From: Echinostoma caproni
Lineage: Eukaryota > Platyhelminthes > Trematoda > Plagiorchiida > Echinostomatidae
Direction of reading: 5' to 3'
DNA: 64,000 bases
Assembly (NCBI GenBank): GCA_900618425.1
Contig: UZAN01040536.1
Coordinates: forward strand, 2,341 to 66,340
Positions 38,059 to 50,805 of the stretch are shown one piece after another. A model generated the notes under the pieces. That model was not told the origin of the DNA. It saw nothing but the letters and a program-made list of their open reading frames with translations, and searched no databases. How positions within the stretch are numbered: position 1 is the stretch's first letter; each line of letters opens with the position of its first letter. Both the position numbers and the translations under genes were made by a program.

Positions 38059-40564
38059 GGACCACAGAATCTTGAAAGTGTTTGTCCAGAGTGGTTGTTT
38101 GTGGTCGCCCGAGAAGACTAGTGCGCTTGACTTCTATAATGGTTACATACTGTGTTACCTCCCGTCTAATTTACTGTAGTCTGCCCACCATCGTCTTCTC
38201 TCATCAGTATACTCGAATACAAACACTCAATTCGAAACGCCTTGTGGGTTTCTTTACCCCAGGTTCCAATCCATTACGACAGTCGGAATTTTATAATGTT
38301 TTGAGCAAAGATTCATTCGGTAAACAATGAAAACGAGCACTGTTTTATCAACGCCCTGGTGACGTTTCATGGCTCAGTGATGCATGAGGATTCCAATTTT
38401 GACATTGGTCACTATCTTTCTCACTATTCTCGCGCTGTACAGATGTTACCGTTTTCTTTACAACATGCACTGAACATAGACTTGTCCTGTCTTGTATACC
38501 TTTCCAAAACTCGTGTCAAGCTCAGATATGCCTGACACACTCATGTCATTTTACAGTGCTGGGTTCACAATTTCCGTTTATTGAGCAGTCTTATATGAAG
38601 ATTGCCGTGGATGTTAAGGGTTGAGAACCATGAGTTTTTGTTTCATTCAATTTTCAGCTTTTCCAAACCCGTGATTGTTGAAAATTAGTTATCTCATTAA
38701 TTTAGAGAGAACATGAAGCCTGTCGATAGATAGAGACAGTAAAAGCCACAGAAAAATATGTTCGCCAATGAGAAAAAACGGTACCTTATGCATTAAAAGA
38801 ATCGCACCATGCCATCAGGGTACAAGCATTGGCAATTCAACTTTCGCCTATTACTACTGGGGAAAAGATTTATTGAAAATAATCGCTACTGGCAACCTAC
38901 TTTTAAAAATCAATTCCATACGTATTTCTATGCTGCAAACTTAAACGTTTTCTGACAGCCGAAATCTGCCAATAAACGTACGGTAGCACTTTACAATACG
39001 GTTTGATGCAGCTATTGATTATGTCATGAACAAATTCGATTCATTGTGGTACCTCGCAGTCAGTTCTCATATGTCATTATTCAGAGGAGTCAAAACATTT
39101 TACACTTTGTGTCAGAACTTTGTCAAAGTCCTTATGGCGGATTAGGGTAAAGCAGGATGTTATTGGGTCGGCCACATTGGACCACCCTACCTTTGGGCTC
39201 CATTCGCTTCTAACAGACATTTAACCTACCCTTGTGGATTGCATAGTTTAATGGAGACAAACTGAAACCCCATCGAACCCGAAGGACCACATTTGAAAGT
39301 CATAAGTATGGTTATTTACTCAAATCATTATCGATTGATCCTCGAAGGCCGGGAACATTTTTATATTAAACATAACAACACGTTAACTATCGGTGGGGTT
39401 CTCCATTTGCATTCTCTATAACTGCCTAGCTTAAGAGACACCCGTAACTCTACCGCTCCAGAAGTGTCAATTAGCGGTCAAATTGTACAATACTTGAATC
39501 TCTCTTTCATTCAAAGTTGCAATCGTTCAAGCTTTGACTACGTAACTCGTTGGAATGACTTTTATTTTAAGCCTCCTATCCCCCCCAAAAAACGTATATA
39601 TTTTAACTTTATTTATTTAGCTATCCAAACATTTGATGTATATAGCCTGAGAGATTTTCGAAACGCCAGCCTCGTACAGTGGTTCAAAATGAGTTTGACC
39701 ATGGCTAATTTTCAAGTATAACATAATCCTGAATCGACTAGTGCCGATTACCGCCAAGGTGTGTTTTTACTGCTTCTCTGCGAGTAAATATTGATCATTA
39801 TTGAATGCGTTTACCGACATCAATCACGCCCGAGATTTTGTTATTTTAATAGCAAAATGAGGCGGGAAACACGGATTTCCCAAGGAAAGATAACAAATGA
39901 CGACAAATAGGTCGATAATCAACCCTCAAATATCAACTGCGAACTGTCATAATTTGTTGAACTGATTCATCAAGATTAATGGGAAAGGTTCAGACAAAGT
40001 ATTGCACGCTCTTGCAACAGGAAAGCAAACCACTTTTAACAAAACATCATCTCCATCTCTCATCCCCAAGTCAACCCTCTATAAGTTTCCTACCCCGAGG
40101 GAGTGAAAATTTCGCAAATCTATATATTCATATATACACAAGTATTGATCGACGTCGTGTGACACCCTGACTTTCGTCAGAGTCGTTACCCTTAACGCTT
40201 GGCGCTTTGAGCCTCATGCACAGGATGTTGCATCCGCGTTGGGCTCGGGGATACTACTTGACGCTTATTCAACCAGCCGCATACCTCATAGTCAACTCCT
40301 GAAGATCAGTTTGTGTTGCTTCGAATATCGTTAGAATCCCTTCAGGATGGGAGATTTTACGTGAGTGGTTTTTAGTCGCATAACTTCATTATTCGGCTGT
40401 ATGAAAAAAGAAATGTTACATAGAATACGTATATTGACCAGACTAAACACCTTCAGTAAATAGTAATCATTAATTAGAACGAATGAACTTCCATGCTGAT
40501 TTGCATAAAGTATATTTTTAATTCTGATCTATAACTTTCGAACTATTTCGAATTTAATCATAAC

Positions 40565-40742
40565 ACTCAAGGTTGCACAAGTTCAAATGATGATGCCAGA
40601 GAATCAATAAAAATCCAATGGGAGATAAAGTTTGGAATAAATGTTCATCAGTCATAGCTGTCGATATACAGCTATGATACTTGGAACTAAAATTTATTTC
40701 CAGATTGGGAGTTTTATCGCTCGAGTTTGAACAACACCCATA
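40565..40742 (+). repeat. Dispersed repeat B, copy 3
   Basis: It starts AAGGTTGCACAAGTTCAAAT and ends ATCGCTCGAGTTTGAACAAC. A small inner palindrome (TCATAGCTGTCGATATACAG-CTATGA) lies in the middle. Block order matches 24783-24963 and 1727-1890. Confidence 0.6.
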
Positions 40743-41859
40743 TATTTTGAGAAGGAGAAGACAAGTGACAATATTTATTGTTGTAAAGTTTTATTCTTGA
40801 CTAGGACTATGTATAAACAGTCTTCCGGTTTTGTGTTGATACTGGAAAAGCAGTTCTTCCCATCAACCTGGAAATACAATCGGAGAAAGCATTGTCAGTG
40901 ATGCATATCCGTAACCAATATTTGCAACAGGAATTTTATATGCGAGGGTTTGCATTTCATCGCTGGTGGAAGTGCTTTCAATATATTTGAAACGGTTGGA
41001 ACCATAAAAGACTGCGCTTAATCTTTACTGACTTTAAACCAAATAACTTCTATGCAATGAGGGTAGGTACTAATGCGCTCCGGTGAATAGGCTTTCTCCC
41101 GGACCAATTTTTGACGAGCAATGAATAATCTTTCTTTACCAGAAAAGAGAGACAAATTTAAAAGATGTCGCTCGCGGTTCTTCAATAATTGAGAGCAATC
41201 TGGAAACTCTTGTTTTGTTCTGCGTATCATCTCAACGCACTTTTTGAGGCGAAAACCAGTAATCAGACAGGTCACCGTAGATTGCGACGTTTTTACATTG
41301 GACTTTTATCTGACGTCTATTCTTTCAAACAGTGATTTCTCCAAATCACTCAGTCCTGGATTTTCTAGTTTTCCAATTCTGAACGAGCAAATAACAAACT
41401 TCTACAATCAGTTTATTTTATCCGGAGTGAAGATTGCTTCCCTTATTTATTACAACTTTGTTGAATTGCCAGTCCTTTTTTGTTATTTTTACATCTTTCA
41501 TAAATATTTTATGCGTTTGAGTACAGTGTGAGTAATGAAGATTCCGTCCTGCGGACGGAGAATATGTTTACCTTACCACACGAAATTCCATTTAGTAGGG
41601 GTGATGTCCTTGATCGACTACTGCCTTGTGTTATACAAGTCATTTTTGAAGTTCGCTGCATAAAATCACTGACTTGAATTGAAAAGTAGCTATGAACTGT
41701 CGCTGCTGTGTCGCTATTGGATAGCAACTATTCTATCGTCTTGTGTCATATCCGAGATCTTAATTCTTGGAATAATTGAGGTGAATTGCAACAAATTGTT
41801 GACTGAGATTTCACCAATCCGCGTTACCCTGAGCACACTTTGCTTTACTACCTGTACAG

Positions 41860-41954
41860 ATCTCACTCGGACGCGTATGGCACAAGCGATTCACGATTTT
41901 CACGATCCATGTACTCCGAACGCCCTGAGCTTTCATAAAGGGGATCTGCTCTCG
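41860..41954 (+). CDS. CASKIN: Caskin exon: first half of the SH3 domain
   Basis: The acceptor is TTTACTACCTGTACAG|AT and the donor TCG|GTAAGT. The exon has two leading bases plus 31 codons and ends in phase 0. The peptide includes RMAQAIHDFHDPC and NALSFHKGDLLS, the RT-loop half of an SH3 domain. AIHDF stands for the usual ALYDF, and LSFHKGDLL for the L.F..GD.I strand. SH3 domains bind short peptides; in Caskins the domain follows the ankyrin repeats and is reported to be atypical in its binding groove. The Tyr of ALYDF is His here, so classical Pro-rich ligand binding is doubtful. The second half follows at 50907 in the same phase. Confidence 0.87.
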
Positions 41955-44389
41955 GTAAGTGCACAGACAGCGTTCGCCCTCTCTCTCTCTGCCCAGGACT
42001 GTGGAAATGTTTTGTCCAACAGGGCCAAACTCATGAGGAACAGTGGAAGGAATTAACCTCATCTGTGCTTACTGTCGGGCTGGCAACCCAGGCTAGGCAC
42101 ACTAGTGGCAAACTAAATAATAACTTATGGGCTTTTTGGACAGAGAGAGAGAGTATCTTTTATTATTCTTACTTGCTGTTTTGAAGGCAAACCATGCGAA
42201 TACATTCACGCCATCTGTTTCTTTGGACGCATTCAGGAGCTACAACCGTCATGCCTAAAACTTACTGAAATGATGGCCGGGTTGTGCGAGCAATCAGTAA
42301 CAAAGACTTGCCAATCGGGAATAACAGCAAGAATAGTGAAACCGTATCCTATAAAAATCCCTCTTATCCAACAAATTTTGTGATGAATATTGTTCGTATG
42401 AAACCATGAAGTGCAGAATGGTAATCGGACAAACTTCGTCCTCACACTCAGCTACAACCGCTTCAATCGATATACCACCAGTCGGGTTGGGATAAAACCG
42501 ATATCTGGAATACGACGCAGTCAATTGTCTCTTGTTATAATTCACTGAGACTAACATTTAAAATGTTGAACCTTGAGATCGAGCTCACAACCAGTGGACT
42601 GAAACGTTAGTTTCCAGTGGTCAATTTGATCATGGCCAGATAATGCGTTTTCGCGCAGTTCTGTCTCGTAGTTTACTGAGATGATACATACCGATGACTA
42701 ACGCGCACAGAACAAACAAAATCTAAAACATTTAACAGTTAAATGCATATACTACTAACAAGAATCAGACAGTCGGTTTCGTTCATCGCAACCATCACTT
42801 CGAGGCATGGGTTGTTCTGACAGCTTTTCTTTCATAGTGGAGTGAACTGCCTTTACTTCTCCTTCGAGCTGTCCAACAGTCCCAAGACAGCAAGCACGTC
42901 TGTGCCAACAATTTCATACTCAGATCTCTCTCAGAAATAACTGACTGTAACTAACCAATCAATAAGTAGTTAAGTAGCTAATCTCTCTAGGTACGTAGTG
43001 GTGGGTGGGCTATTTTGCTCCTGCCAGCATTTATGATGAGTGTGCTTTTGTCGCAGTATGTTACCAACAGAGAGAGAGAAACGTCACCAAAGTTGAATAT
43101 TAAGAACTGAGTAAATCGTTTCAAAAATATTTGTAGTTCCCATCTCTATCTGTTCCGATTCGGAGGGCGAAATGAATTGTTTCTTTTTGTCCGGTCCAAC
43201 AAGCTTAACGCGCAACTGAGCAGCATGCAATCTTATCGATCATCATTTACGATTTGGACACGGCTGACAACTCACAATCAATTCTGGAATCAGTTATCCC
43301 TCTCCCTTTTGGTCAAATTATCTGTGCATAACCCCGTAGTTCACTTGACTTCCCGGGTTATCCTACTGTGGGATCGTAAACGTTTCCATCCTGCGTGGAA
43401 GAAGCCGTAGGGAATGCGAATCATAAACGAGAACGGCTTATCTTTGCTTAAATTGTGAAAGAATTTACGCGGCACGTAATGCCCCAATGATGCAGAGCAT
43501 TCTTGAAAATGGAAACCCAATCCCGCTGAGAAGTTTTCATGCCCCTTATTGGCTTATTTCGTTGTGAATTTGCCACTATTCGAGAGCATATATCCAAACA
43601 TTAAATAAATAGTTTAATTTGTGGGACACTTTCAGGCATCTCTAAAACGCTCACGATTCTTACCGCAAACTCAACCGTCTGGTAGATTACCCAATGGACA
43701 CAGTCTCCTATTTTAGCACAATGAAAGTTGAATGCAGTTAGGTGACAACTGCGGTCTACTTTCATACTGGGGGACAGTTTTACTGAGGTTCGAAATTGAA
43801 CTTAACTATAAATAAACTGAACAATACGAGACAGACATGGATTTTTGGGTATTGGAATTAAGTACGCGCTCTTCCAAGGTAAGTGGAGCTTCCTCAGTGT
43901 AACTAGTAAACAATCACTTACTTTTTTTTACCAAGCAATGACTTGCTGTTAGAGGAAACTGCAGATAAAACGTGCGTCACTGTAGAATATCCATTTGGCA
44001 AATAAAGTGTTTTTTTCAGTGGCTTCCTAAAATGGTTTACTTAACCACCAACCGAAGTCAAGTGAGATTTACAGAAAGATATGAACCACTTATAGTGTTA
44101 TAATTCCCCAAGGCAGTGCTGGGAAGAGTGGAGTACTTTATTCGAAGATCAATATACGAGAGGGTAAATGAGATTTAATAGAATGAAACATGTTATTTGC
44201 AACATTTGGTTAGTATTTTCAGCCTAAAAGCCTGTTGTCTCTTCTATAGTTGAAATAATGAATAAGGCAATTTACTCGCGAATATCATGAGAATCCAACA
44301 ACATATTTCAAAATATCTTCATGGATAATAAACTACAGGGAAAAATAATAAAAGATAACACATACGTGATCGTCCAATAGTAAGCCAAA

Positions 44390-44571
44390 ATGAAATTGGT
44401 CATGAGTTATCCAACAATCCATTTACAACAGAATACTATTGATAGAATGTGTTTGAAGAGTAAACAGGTTTCTTCAGTGATTCATAATGATGCTTGCAAA
44501 CGTTATGAGGCGGAAAACGGTCTGCACGGTAAGGGGTCGTTGACTGATTCGATACTGACTTACGTCCGGCG
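44390..44571 (+). CDS. Candidate nested gene, exon 1
   Basis: ATG 44390 follows in-frame stops (TAG TAA GCC AAA ATG). It opens 60 codons plus two bases to a near-consensus donor (CGGCG|GTGAGT). The peptide begins MKLVMSYPTIHLQQNTIDRM and later has NDACKRYEAENGLHGKGS. The 239 bp intron that follows ends in a T-rich tract and CATAG, and the phase-2 join keeps the frame open. No family is recognised. The second half could instead be used as a Caskin alternative exon, because AAACAG|GTT at 44467 is a phase-0 acceptor, but its pyrimidine tract is weak. Confidence 0.3.
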
Positions 44572-44810
44572 GTGAGTGCAATGTACGGATAAGTGCTAAA
44601 TGTAGATAATATTTTCTGTGCGGTTGATCGCCAGTAGTATGTCGAAAACATTCCAATCGCATGAAACTGCACCGCGGACAGAAGAACAGGTTGACTGATC
44701 AGAAGACAGTCATGGATATAAAGCGTGCAGTGATTAATACAGCAACATGTGTAGCTTCACTCTGTTGAAACCTTATGGACCTAATCTTTTTCGATTTTTC
44801 TCATTCATAG

Positions 44811-44895
44811 ACCGAAAGAGTTGCTGAGTAGACGAGCTGAAAGACAAAGAAGAAGGAGGAGGACTCATCAATCAAACACTTTGGTCGGTCCCTGA
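44811..44895 (+). CDS. Candidate nested gene, exon 2 (Arg-rich terminal exon)
   Basis: The acceptor is TTTTTCGATTTTTCTCATTCATAG|A. In the incoming phase 2 the exon encodes PKELLSRRAERQRRRRRTHQ and seven more residues, then TGA at 44893. The other two frames stop within a few codons, so only the phase set by exon 1 works. The joined product would be 88 residues with a strongly basic C-terminal tail, suggestive of nucleic-acid or nuclear-import binding. No AATAAA follows closely. The run of Arg codons is purine-rich low-complexity sequence, which weakens the case. Confidence 0.3.
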
Positions 44896-45154
44896 AAAAG
44901 TAATGAATTAATGTTCCTAGTCATGACTTTTACCAAAGAGTGACATTTAATTGGGGTTGGCACACCGAAGGGTTCGCACAGCCATTGAGAAGAGCTGTTG
45001 CTTCAACAATTCTCGCAGTCAAACTCAAATTAGTGTATTACAAATAACCAATTATTGGAACTCAACCGAGCTGTCAAATTATTTAAGCTATAGTCTGGAG
45101 CATACCAATCTACCAATCTGGGACGTGTGGTAAATAATTCATGTAAAAAGGGAC

Positions 45155-45388
45155 TTGTCTCAACACCTCAAGAAGTATTGTACACTATGGTTACGTCGGG
45201 AAGAAAAGAACTACCTCTATTGCAACTGTGGGGCATCTCGTGAATGTCACATGCAAGATCGATCTGGAAAGTCATGTCACTGTGGTTTTAAAGATCGCCC
45301 ATTCATTAACTTTGTCAGTTGCGTGAGAAAACCGGGTTACTTGGGCTCCACGATTTGTCATTTATCATCATATTACTGGTGTTTACAA
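45155..45388 (+). pseudogene. Possible CDGSH iron-sulfur (CISD3-like) relic
   Basis: The frame encodes KKYCTLWLRREEKNYLYCNC then GASRECHMQDRSGK, GFKDRPFINFV and SSYYWCLQ before TAA. CISD proteins show a Y..C.CG.S...P.CDGSHK block, a FKP..F segment and, in CISD3, a second YY.C.C block. The order here fits, but the third cysteine and the histidine ligand of CDGSH are not preserved. A frame change after YYWC would give NNGVPSF, where NN.PPFCDG is expected. There is no Met start and no convincing splice site. A decayed processed copy is the likeliest reading. Chance similarity in a Cys-rich frame is possible. Confidence 0.3.
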
Positions 45389-45700
45389 TAATGGTGTACC
45401 GAGTTTCAAATAGGGATTTGTAAAGCAGACTATCAGTCGGTTTCCATGATAAAAATATTTTAGAAAAAAGGTTGAAAGTATCCATTATTTCTTGGTGCAA
45501 ATTGTCGCTTTGTTGGTTTCATTTTGCCATTCTACAAATGAGAGTAGTGAAAAATAAACGGAGAATGATTCATTTCTGGCTCTTACTTTGACTATGAAAA
45601 ACATACTGACCATGCGCACACAACCAACCATCTTGATGGTGATGTTCGGATAATATCAGACTTGATTGCTACCATTTTCCGCTCCAATTCGAACATAGCC

Positions 45701-46615
45701 NNNNNNNNNNNNNNNNNNNNNNNNNNNNNNNNNNNNNNNNNNNNNNNNNNNNNNNNNNNNNNNNNNNNNNNNNNNNNNNNNNNNNNNNNNNNNNNNNNNN
45801 NNNNNNNNNNNNNNNNNNNNNNNNNNNNNNNNNNNNNNNNNNNNNNNNNNNNNNNNNNNNNNNNNNNNNNNNNNNNNNNNNNNNNNNNNNNNNNNNNNNN
45901 NNNNNNNNNNNNNNNNNNNNNNNNNNNNNNNNNNNNNNNNNNNNNNNNNNNNNNNNNNNNNNNNNNNNNNNNNNNNNNNNNNNNNNNNNNNNNNNNNNNN
46001 NNNNNNNNNNNNNNNNNNNNNNNNNNNNNNNNNNNNNNNNNNNNNNNNNNNNNNNNNNNNNNNNNNNNNNNNNNNNNNNNNNNNNNNNNNNNNNNNNNNN
46101 NNNNNNNNNNNNNNNNNNNNNNNNNNNNNNNNNNNNNNNNNNNNNNNNNNNNNNNNNNNNNNNNNNNNNNNNNNNNNNNNNNNNNNNNNNNNNNNNNNNN
46201 NNNNNNNNNNNNNNNNNNNNNNNNNNNNNNNNNNNNNNNNNNNNNNNNNNNNNNNNNNNNNNNNNNNNNNNNNNNNNNNNNNNNNNNNNNNNNNNNNNNN
46301 NNNNNNNNNNNNNNNNNNNNNNNNNNNNNNNNNNNNNNNNNNNNNNNNNNNNNNNNNNNNNNNNNNNNNNNNNNNNNNNNNNNNNNNNNNNNNNNNNNNN
46401 NNNNNNNNNNNNNNNNNNNNNNNNNNNNNNNNNNNNNNNNNNNNNNNNNNNNNNNNNNNNNNNNNNNNNNNNNNNNNNNNNNNNNNNNNNNNNNNNNNNN
46501 NNNNNNNNNNNNNNNNNNNNNNNNNNNNNNNNNNNNNNNNNNNNNNNNNNNNNNNNNNNNNNNNNNNNNNNNNNNNNNNNNNNNNNNNNNNNNNNNNNNN
46601 NNNNNNNNNNNNNNN
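45701..46615. other. Assembly gap (915 N)
   Basis: Unbroken N run. The sequence just after it is rich in GGTTGG and GAGCTGAGGT units (46616-46720) and may be the edge of a tandem repeat that broke assembly. Confidence 1.
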
Positions 46616-47264
46616 TACCGGTTGGTTGGAGTGGTTGGAGAGCTGAGGTCGATCTCTGGAGATCAGTCAACCTGTCACTGTGATTGGGTTCATTTGATGA
46701 TGGCGGTGAGCTGAGGTGAAGAGAGGGAATGGAATGGTCTGATTGGTTGGTCAACGGTCGTCGTATCAACCGAAAAATAACACCAAGACTCATGAGCAGG
46801 AGTTTAGGTTCAAACTGTGCTTATCTGTAAGAAAGATCAGTGCAAAACAAAAATCAGATCAACCCATTAGTCCATTTTCAATTCATAGCGATTGAGAAAG
46901 CACAATTTCACACACTGTTCAACGCGTGACGAGCATGTACCACTATTCTGAATTGTTCATCCCATCTACAATCAAAATTCAGCTACAACTTTAACTATAA
47001 CCGGTCATGTTACTGGACCGTTATTATCGGATCCAGTTTGTTATGTTTTAAACAACAAAAACAGTTATTTCACTTTTCTAAAAGATCTTCGGCTGCACAG
47101 TGATCAGTCTTTGAGATCACCTCACGGCGGTTAAATTGTTGACTGAGTCGGTCATCATTTGCTACATCTCCCATGGGCACACGGCTAATAGCGGGACTCT
47201 GTAACCCGTAGGAAGTTTACCAATTTGACGAACTTTCNTTCATGGTAGCAATAATATTATTATA

Positions 47265-47460
47265 ATTTTTATTTTATTTTATTCAATATGCAAATGTACC
47301 AATGGCCTTTAGGAAACGGATGGGCTGTAGCGATTTAGGCGCCGTCGGAAACGCACTTAAAAGAGAAGTGCTGGGCTGTAGTGGTGGGATTCGAACTCCT
47401 AACATATTCGGTAGGGTGAGATGATGGCCTCAATTACTTGACCGCCGTTATGTCCGTCAG
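47265..47460 (-). repeat. SINE-like repeat D, copy 1 (antisense)
   Basis: A T-rich start (TTTTATTTTATTTTATTC) is consistent with the poly(A) tail of an antisense retroposon. It is followed by GGAAACGGATGGGCTG and GTGGTGGGATTCGAACTCCT, an antisense tRNA box-B-like segment. Related blocks occur at 49735-49880, 50600-50805 and 62690-62860. Confidence 0.6.
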
Positions 47461-49356
47461 CTATAATATTGCTGATGCATAATATCATCCTCACACGTTA
47501 CCCCTCCCCCCGTCAATGTGAAAGTTCAAGGCCTGACTGATTTGATGATTGGCATACTGGAAAAAGTGAAACATATCAAGGACTAATAACTGTTTTATTA
47601 TTTGACCAGGCACCTAAAGATAGAAAATTGATGATGCGCATCCAAGGATTTCACTAACCTTAATGAGCATAGGAACTATATACGTGCAATTAGGTCGAGA
47701 TAAAGCTAAACTTGATATTCTCATCGCTAATCTACCTCGCCTTTGAATCTACTCGCCGCGTTTTGTTCTCCAGCTGAAGGAAACAGTTTCGATTTAAGAT
47801 TTTCTCCTTGCGCAGAACTCAAAAAATAGCAATGAGGAATTTCTGACAAAAGTGATTGAATAGGTCTAGAATGCTATGAAGCAAAGTATATATGACCTCG
47901 GAAGTTTTCTGAATCGGACTCCATATGACAGCTACAATTGTCGGAAACCGTCATTGTCGAGGTACCTGTTTACGCGTTCATTTGTTTCCATCATAATTCT
48001 TGAAGGTGGATGTCAGCGTACGCACCGCAAAGATCGTCCAACTGAAGAGCACGCATTTCACATATTACAATTTGGTTTGTGTCATTAAACCTCTCCCAGT
48101 TACCTGACAATCACGGATCGTGCCAAAATTGAACCCAATAGAAGCCACTCATGAAATATCTATTTGATTTTGTAAACTTGTTCTTCGGTTATGCTCGAGC
48201 ACACGTAAGAAGCTACTGATTTCGCCATTTGATTGGACAAAAAGCGCACACGCACGCAAATATAAACCACCCGCGGGAGACAGACCAAACTCCACATGCG
48301 AAAACAGACGACCTGCGTAACTCTCTGTTCCTCGGATTCGGAAGACAAATTGGCACACGAGCAGTTTGTCTTGGTGGCTTCGCCGGATTTACGTCACAGA
48401 CACACAAAGAGAAATTTTATAACCCTATAAATAAGCTCCGATTCGGCTCCGGCAGTTAGGTGCCGTATGATTTGCAGGAAAGTAGCCACCATTGTGTATG
48501 GTCAAATCCTGTCGGGAATGATTTTATTTCAAGTTCTTGGTGGGTTCAATTATTTCTGGATTAAACGAGTTAAATAGTCCAAACGGCTTATTACGATTAT
48601 TTTCCAGGATGCTTAAACGAATCCGATACGTAGTTACCTCATTTTAAGACTGTTACCTGTCCCGATGAGCCCGGCTTTCGTTCAACAGATGAGTGAATTT
48701 ATCTTTTTAAGGAAAATCATAAAAGTCCGCATTGTAATGTTTGAATAAACTTATTTTCTCGCAGGACCAATGTTATCAGATGAAAGATCATCAAAAGATG
48801 ATTTCATGTTAAACCGCGTGTGGCTGAGAAACGAATGCAAACAACTGCATGGTCCAATATTGAGACATGTATCAAATAGTACAAAGTGAATGGATTCCTA
48901 AAACCAGACGGTTGAATTGGAAATAAGTGGCCGAATGGTAAGGTTTGGGACAAATTCAAATAGACAACACAACACGCTTATTGAGCAGATCACATAAACA
49001 AGGGAACGTAAAATGTACAATTATATTTATTAAACAGTTTCAACAGGCATACATGACGGGCCTAAAATCGAATACCATTGTTGAGTGATTCACATCATAC
49101 AGACCGTGGTTTGTGATATCTGGTAATATTCCGTCTGAACCGATATAGCCTTATAGAAGCAATGGGTGCAGGAAAAAGAAAAGTCTCATCGTGCTCTCAA
49201 TTTTTGTTGGAATAAGCATAAATGCATGAGTAAATTGAGGGGCACTTGCTGGATGCAAGCTGACTGCATACACGAGCGAATGCACGCGACTTGTTTCGAA
49301 CCTAACAAGGCAAACCTGCAAGTAAATCCTGTTGAATGAGACTAGTGGACGGTTCT

Positions 49357-49562
49357 ATGTATGTAAAGCAAACGAAGTGTAAGCTGAAAAGCTAGGAAGT
49401 ACAGCTGTACAATTGTTTCGACCTAGTCAGGTTTCATCAGCTGTGCGAATCCATGGACCCAACTGGGGATCGAACCCGAGATCTCACATATAGAACGCAA
49501 GCACTGACTAATCACTGCGCCACCGAGTAGCTGATCAGACTGTTTTTCTCGCTTTCTTTGAT
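49357..49562 (-). repeat. Single arm of the fold-back/tRNA-like repeat
   Basis: It contains GCTGAAAAGCTAGGAAGTAC, CAATTGTTTCGACCTAGTCA, GGGGATCGAACCCGAGATCT and GAGTAGCTGATCAGACTG. It is one antisense arm of the family at 2384-2806, 20827-21418 and 58033-58538, but no facing partner follows. This copy looks like an ordinary tRNA-derived SINE. Confidence 0.75.
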
Positions 49563-49734
49563 TTACACACGGTGAAATTCACTATGTAAGCAAATACGTT
49601 TGCTCACAGAGTTGCAATACATTAGAATCCCGAACCAACTATCAAGTACTTTTCTGATATCAGTTCGCAACCTGATCCAACGGTATTCATGCTTGATTAC
49701 CGATTATAAAATAACAAATAACAAATGTCTTTTT

Positions 49735-49880
49735 ACTTTCTTTTTACTTTTTTATTGTACAAAATTACAATGAACTTTCAGGAAAGTGGTCACACCGATA
49801 CAAAGGTCACCTGGGAAAATATAGAAACGGGGAAGATGGGCAGTGGTGGAGCGGTTCGAAACCGGTTCCTGATTCTTAGT
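49735..49880 (-). repeat. SINE-like repeat D, copy 2 (antisense)
   Basis: A T-rich start is followed by ACAATGAACTTTCAGGAAAG, then GGGGAAGATGGGCAGTGGTG and GAGCGGTTCGAAACCGG. It closely parallels the copy at 62690-62860 (GGGGGAAGACAGGCGGTGGT, AGGATTCGAATAC). Confidence 0.6.
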
Positions 49881-50599
49881 TTGATTACTTAAACCTTTTG
49901 AATGCTTTACTTGTGGTTGATTCTTTGCAAGCAACAGTTGATGATACCGAAGTCTCACTAAAGTATATTCACGTAGTGTAGTGAAATAATTAGTTTCTTG
50001 CTTGGGAATTGTAAGCGCACTTCGGTTAATTTCTAGAAACAGTTTAACCTATTCCTGGTCAAGAACTGGCTCCCAAGTTACAGCGCGCAAAAAAGTGAGT
50101 CAAATTTAGGGTACATTGGCATTGTGGTTGCGCTAACCAATAGCCTATGGTGAGCGTTTTAGCGATCACTCTCTAATGGAATCATGTTTTGCAGCTGCCT
50201 AAGAGTTGCTCTGTACCACTTTTTAGAACTCCCGTCAGAACAGAAGTTTCCTGATAACCTTTTGACCAACAGCTCTCCGATCTTGTGCTGTTTCAACCTA
50301 CTTTGTGTAAAACATTTTTTTTAAAACTATGAATCACTTTCTCACTTTTCTTATCAGTCACTGAGAAAATGTATAGGTTCCTTTTGTCTGAAATGTTGGC
50401 ACATGCTAGGGATACGGATAACAATTGACAATACACTGTACGATGTACAACTTAACATATTCCCTTCTGGTATCACAATGAGTAGTATGAGTTAATTTTT
50501 ACCGTATCATTCAACATCCATTCAGGACTATTTGGTCGCACTCTCAGTGCCATTACTGATTTGGTTCACTATGTATAAATGTTTGTGATTACCAGCAAA

Positions 50600-50805
50600 G
50601 CGCACTGGATGGCTGTTTTGTCCTGTTTGGGACTCGCCGGCAGTGCATACTTTTTATATCCCTGTCAGGACTCGAACAACGAACTTGCGGACTAGGACCT
50701 CAAACCCTTACCCCTCAGCTACACGGTCGACGGTTATCACCTTGTGCAAATGGCCCAAGAACATCAAGAGTGCCTGGTGCCTCTTAACAAACGGATGGGC
50801 TAATC
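50600..50805 (-). repeat. SINE-like repeat D, possible diverged copy
   Basis: It contains CAGGACTCGAACAACGAAC, an antisense box-B-like segment, then CCTTACCCCTCAGCTACACG, an antisense box-A-like segment. It ends with AACAAACGGATGGGCTAATC, sharing AAACGGATGGGCT with the copy at 47310. Assignment to the same family is tentative. Confidence 0.45.

Larger units (their letters stand above)
36759..41859 (+). other. Intron between linker and SH3 exons
   Basis: About 5.1 kb between GTAAGT at 36759 and ACAG at 41859. It contains an (ATA)n microsatellite near 38025-38057 and repeat B copy 3 (40565-40742). The open frames at 38082-38330 and 41244-41531 show no domain and no good splice pair. I see no other gene. 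Confidence 0.7.

Noticed and set aside
42319..42492. Plus-strand peptide with KCRMVIGQTSSSHSATTASI
   Set aside because: Only about 47 codons, ends in a stop, and has no splice sites that fit the phase-0 SH3 intron.
45662..46793. Long open frames on both strands (350 and 374 codons)
   Set aside because: They are produced by the 915 N gap. Only short real ends remain.
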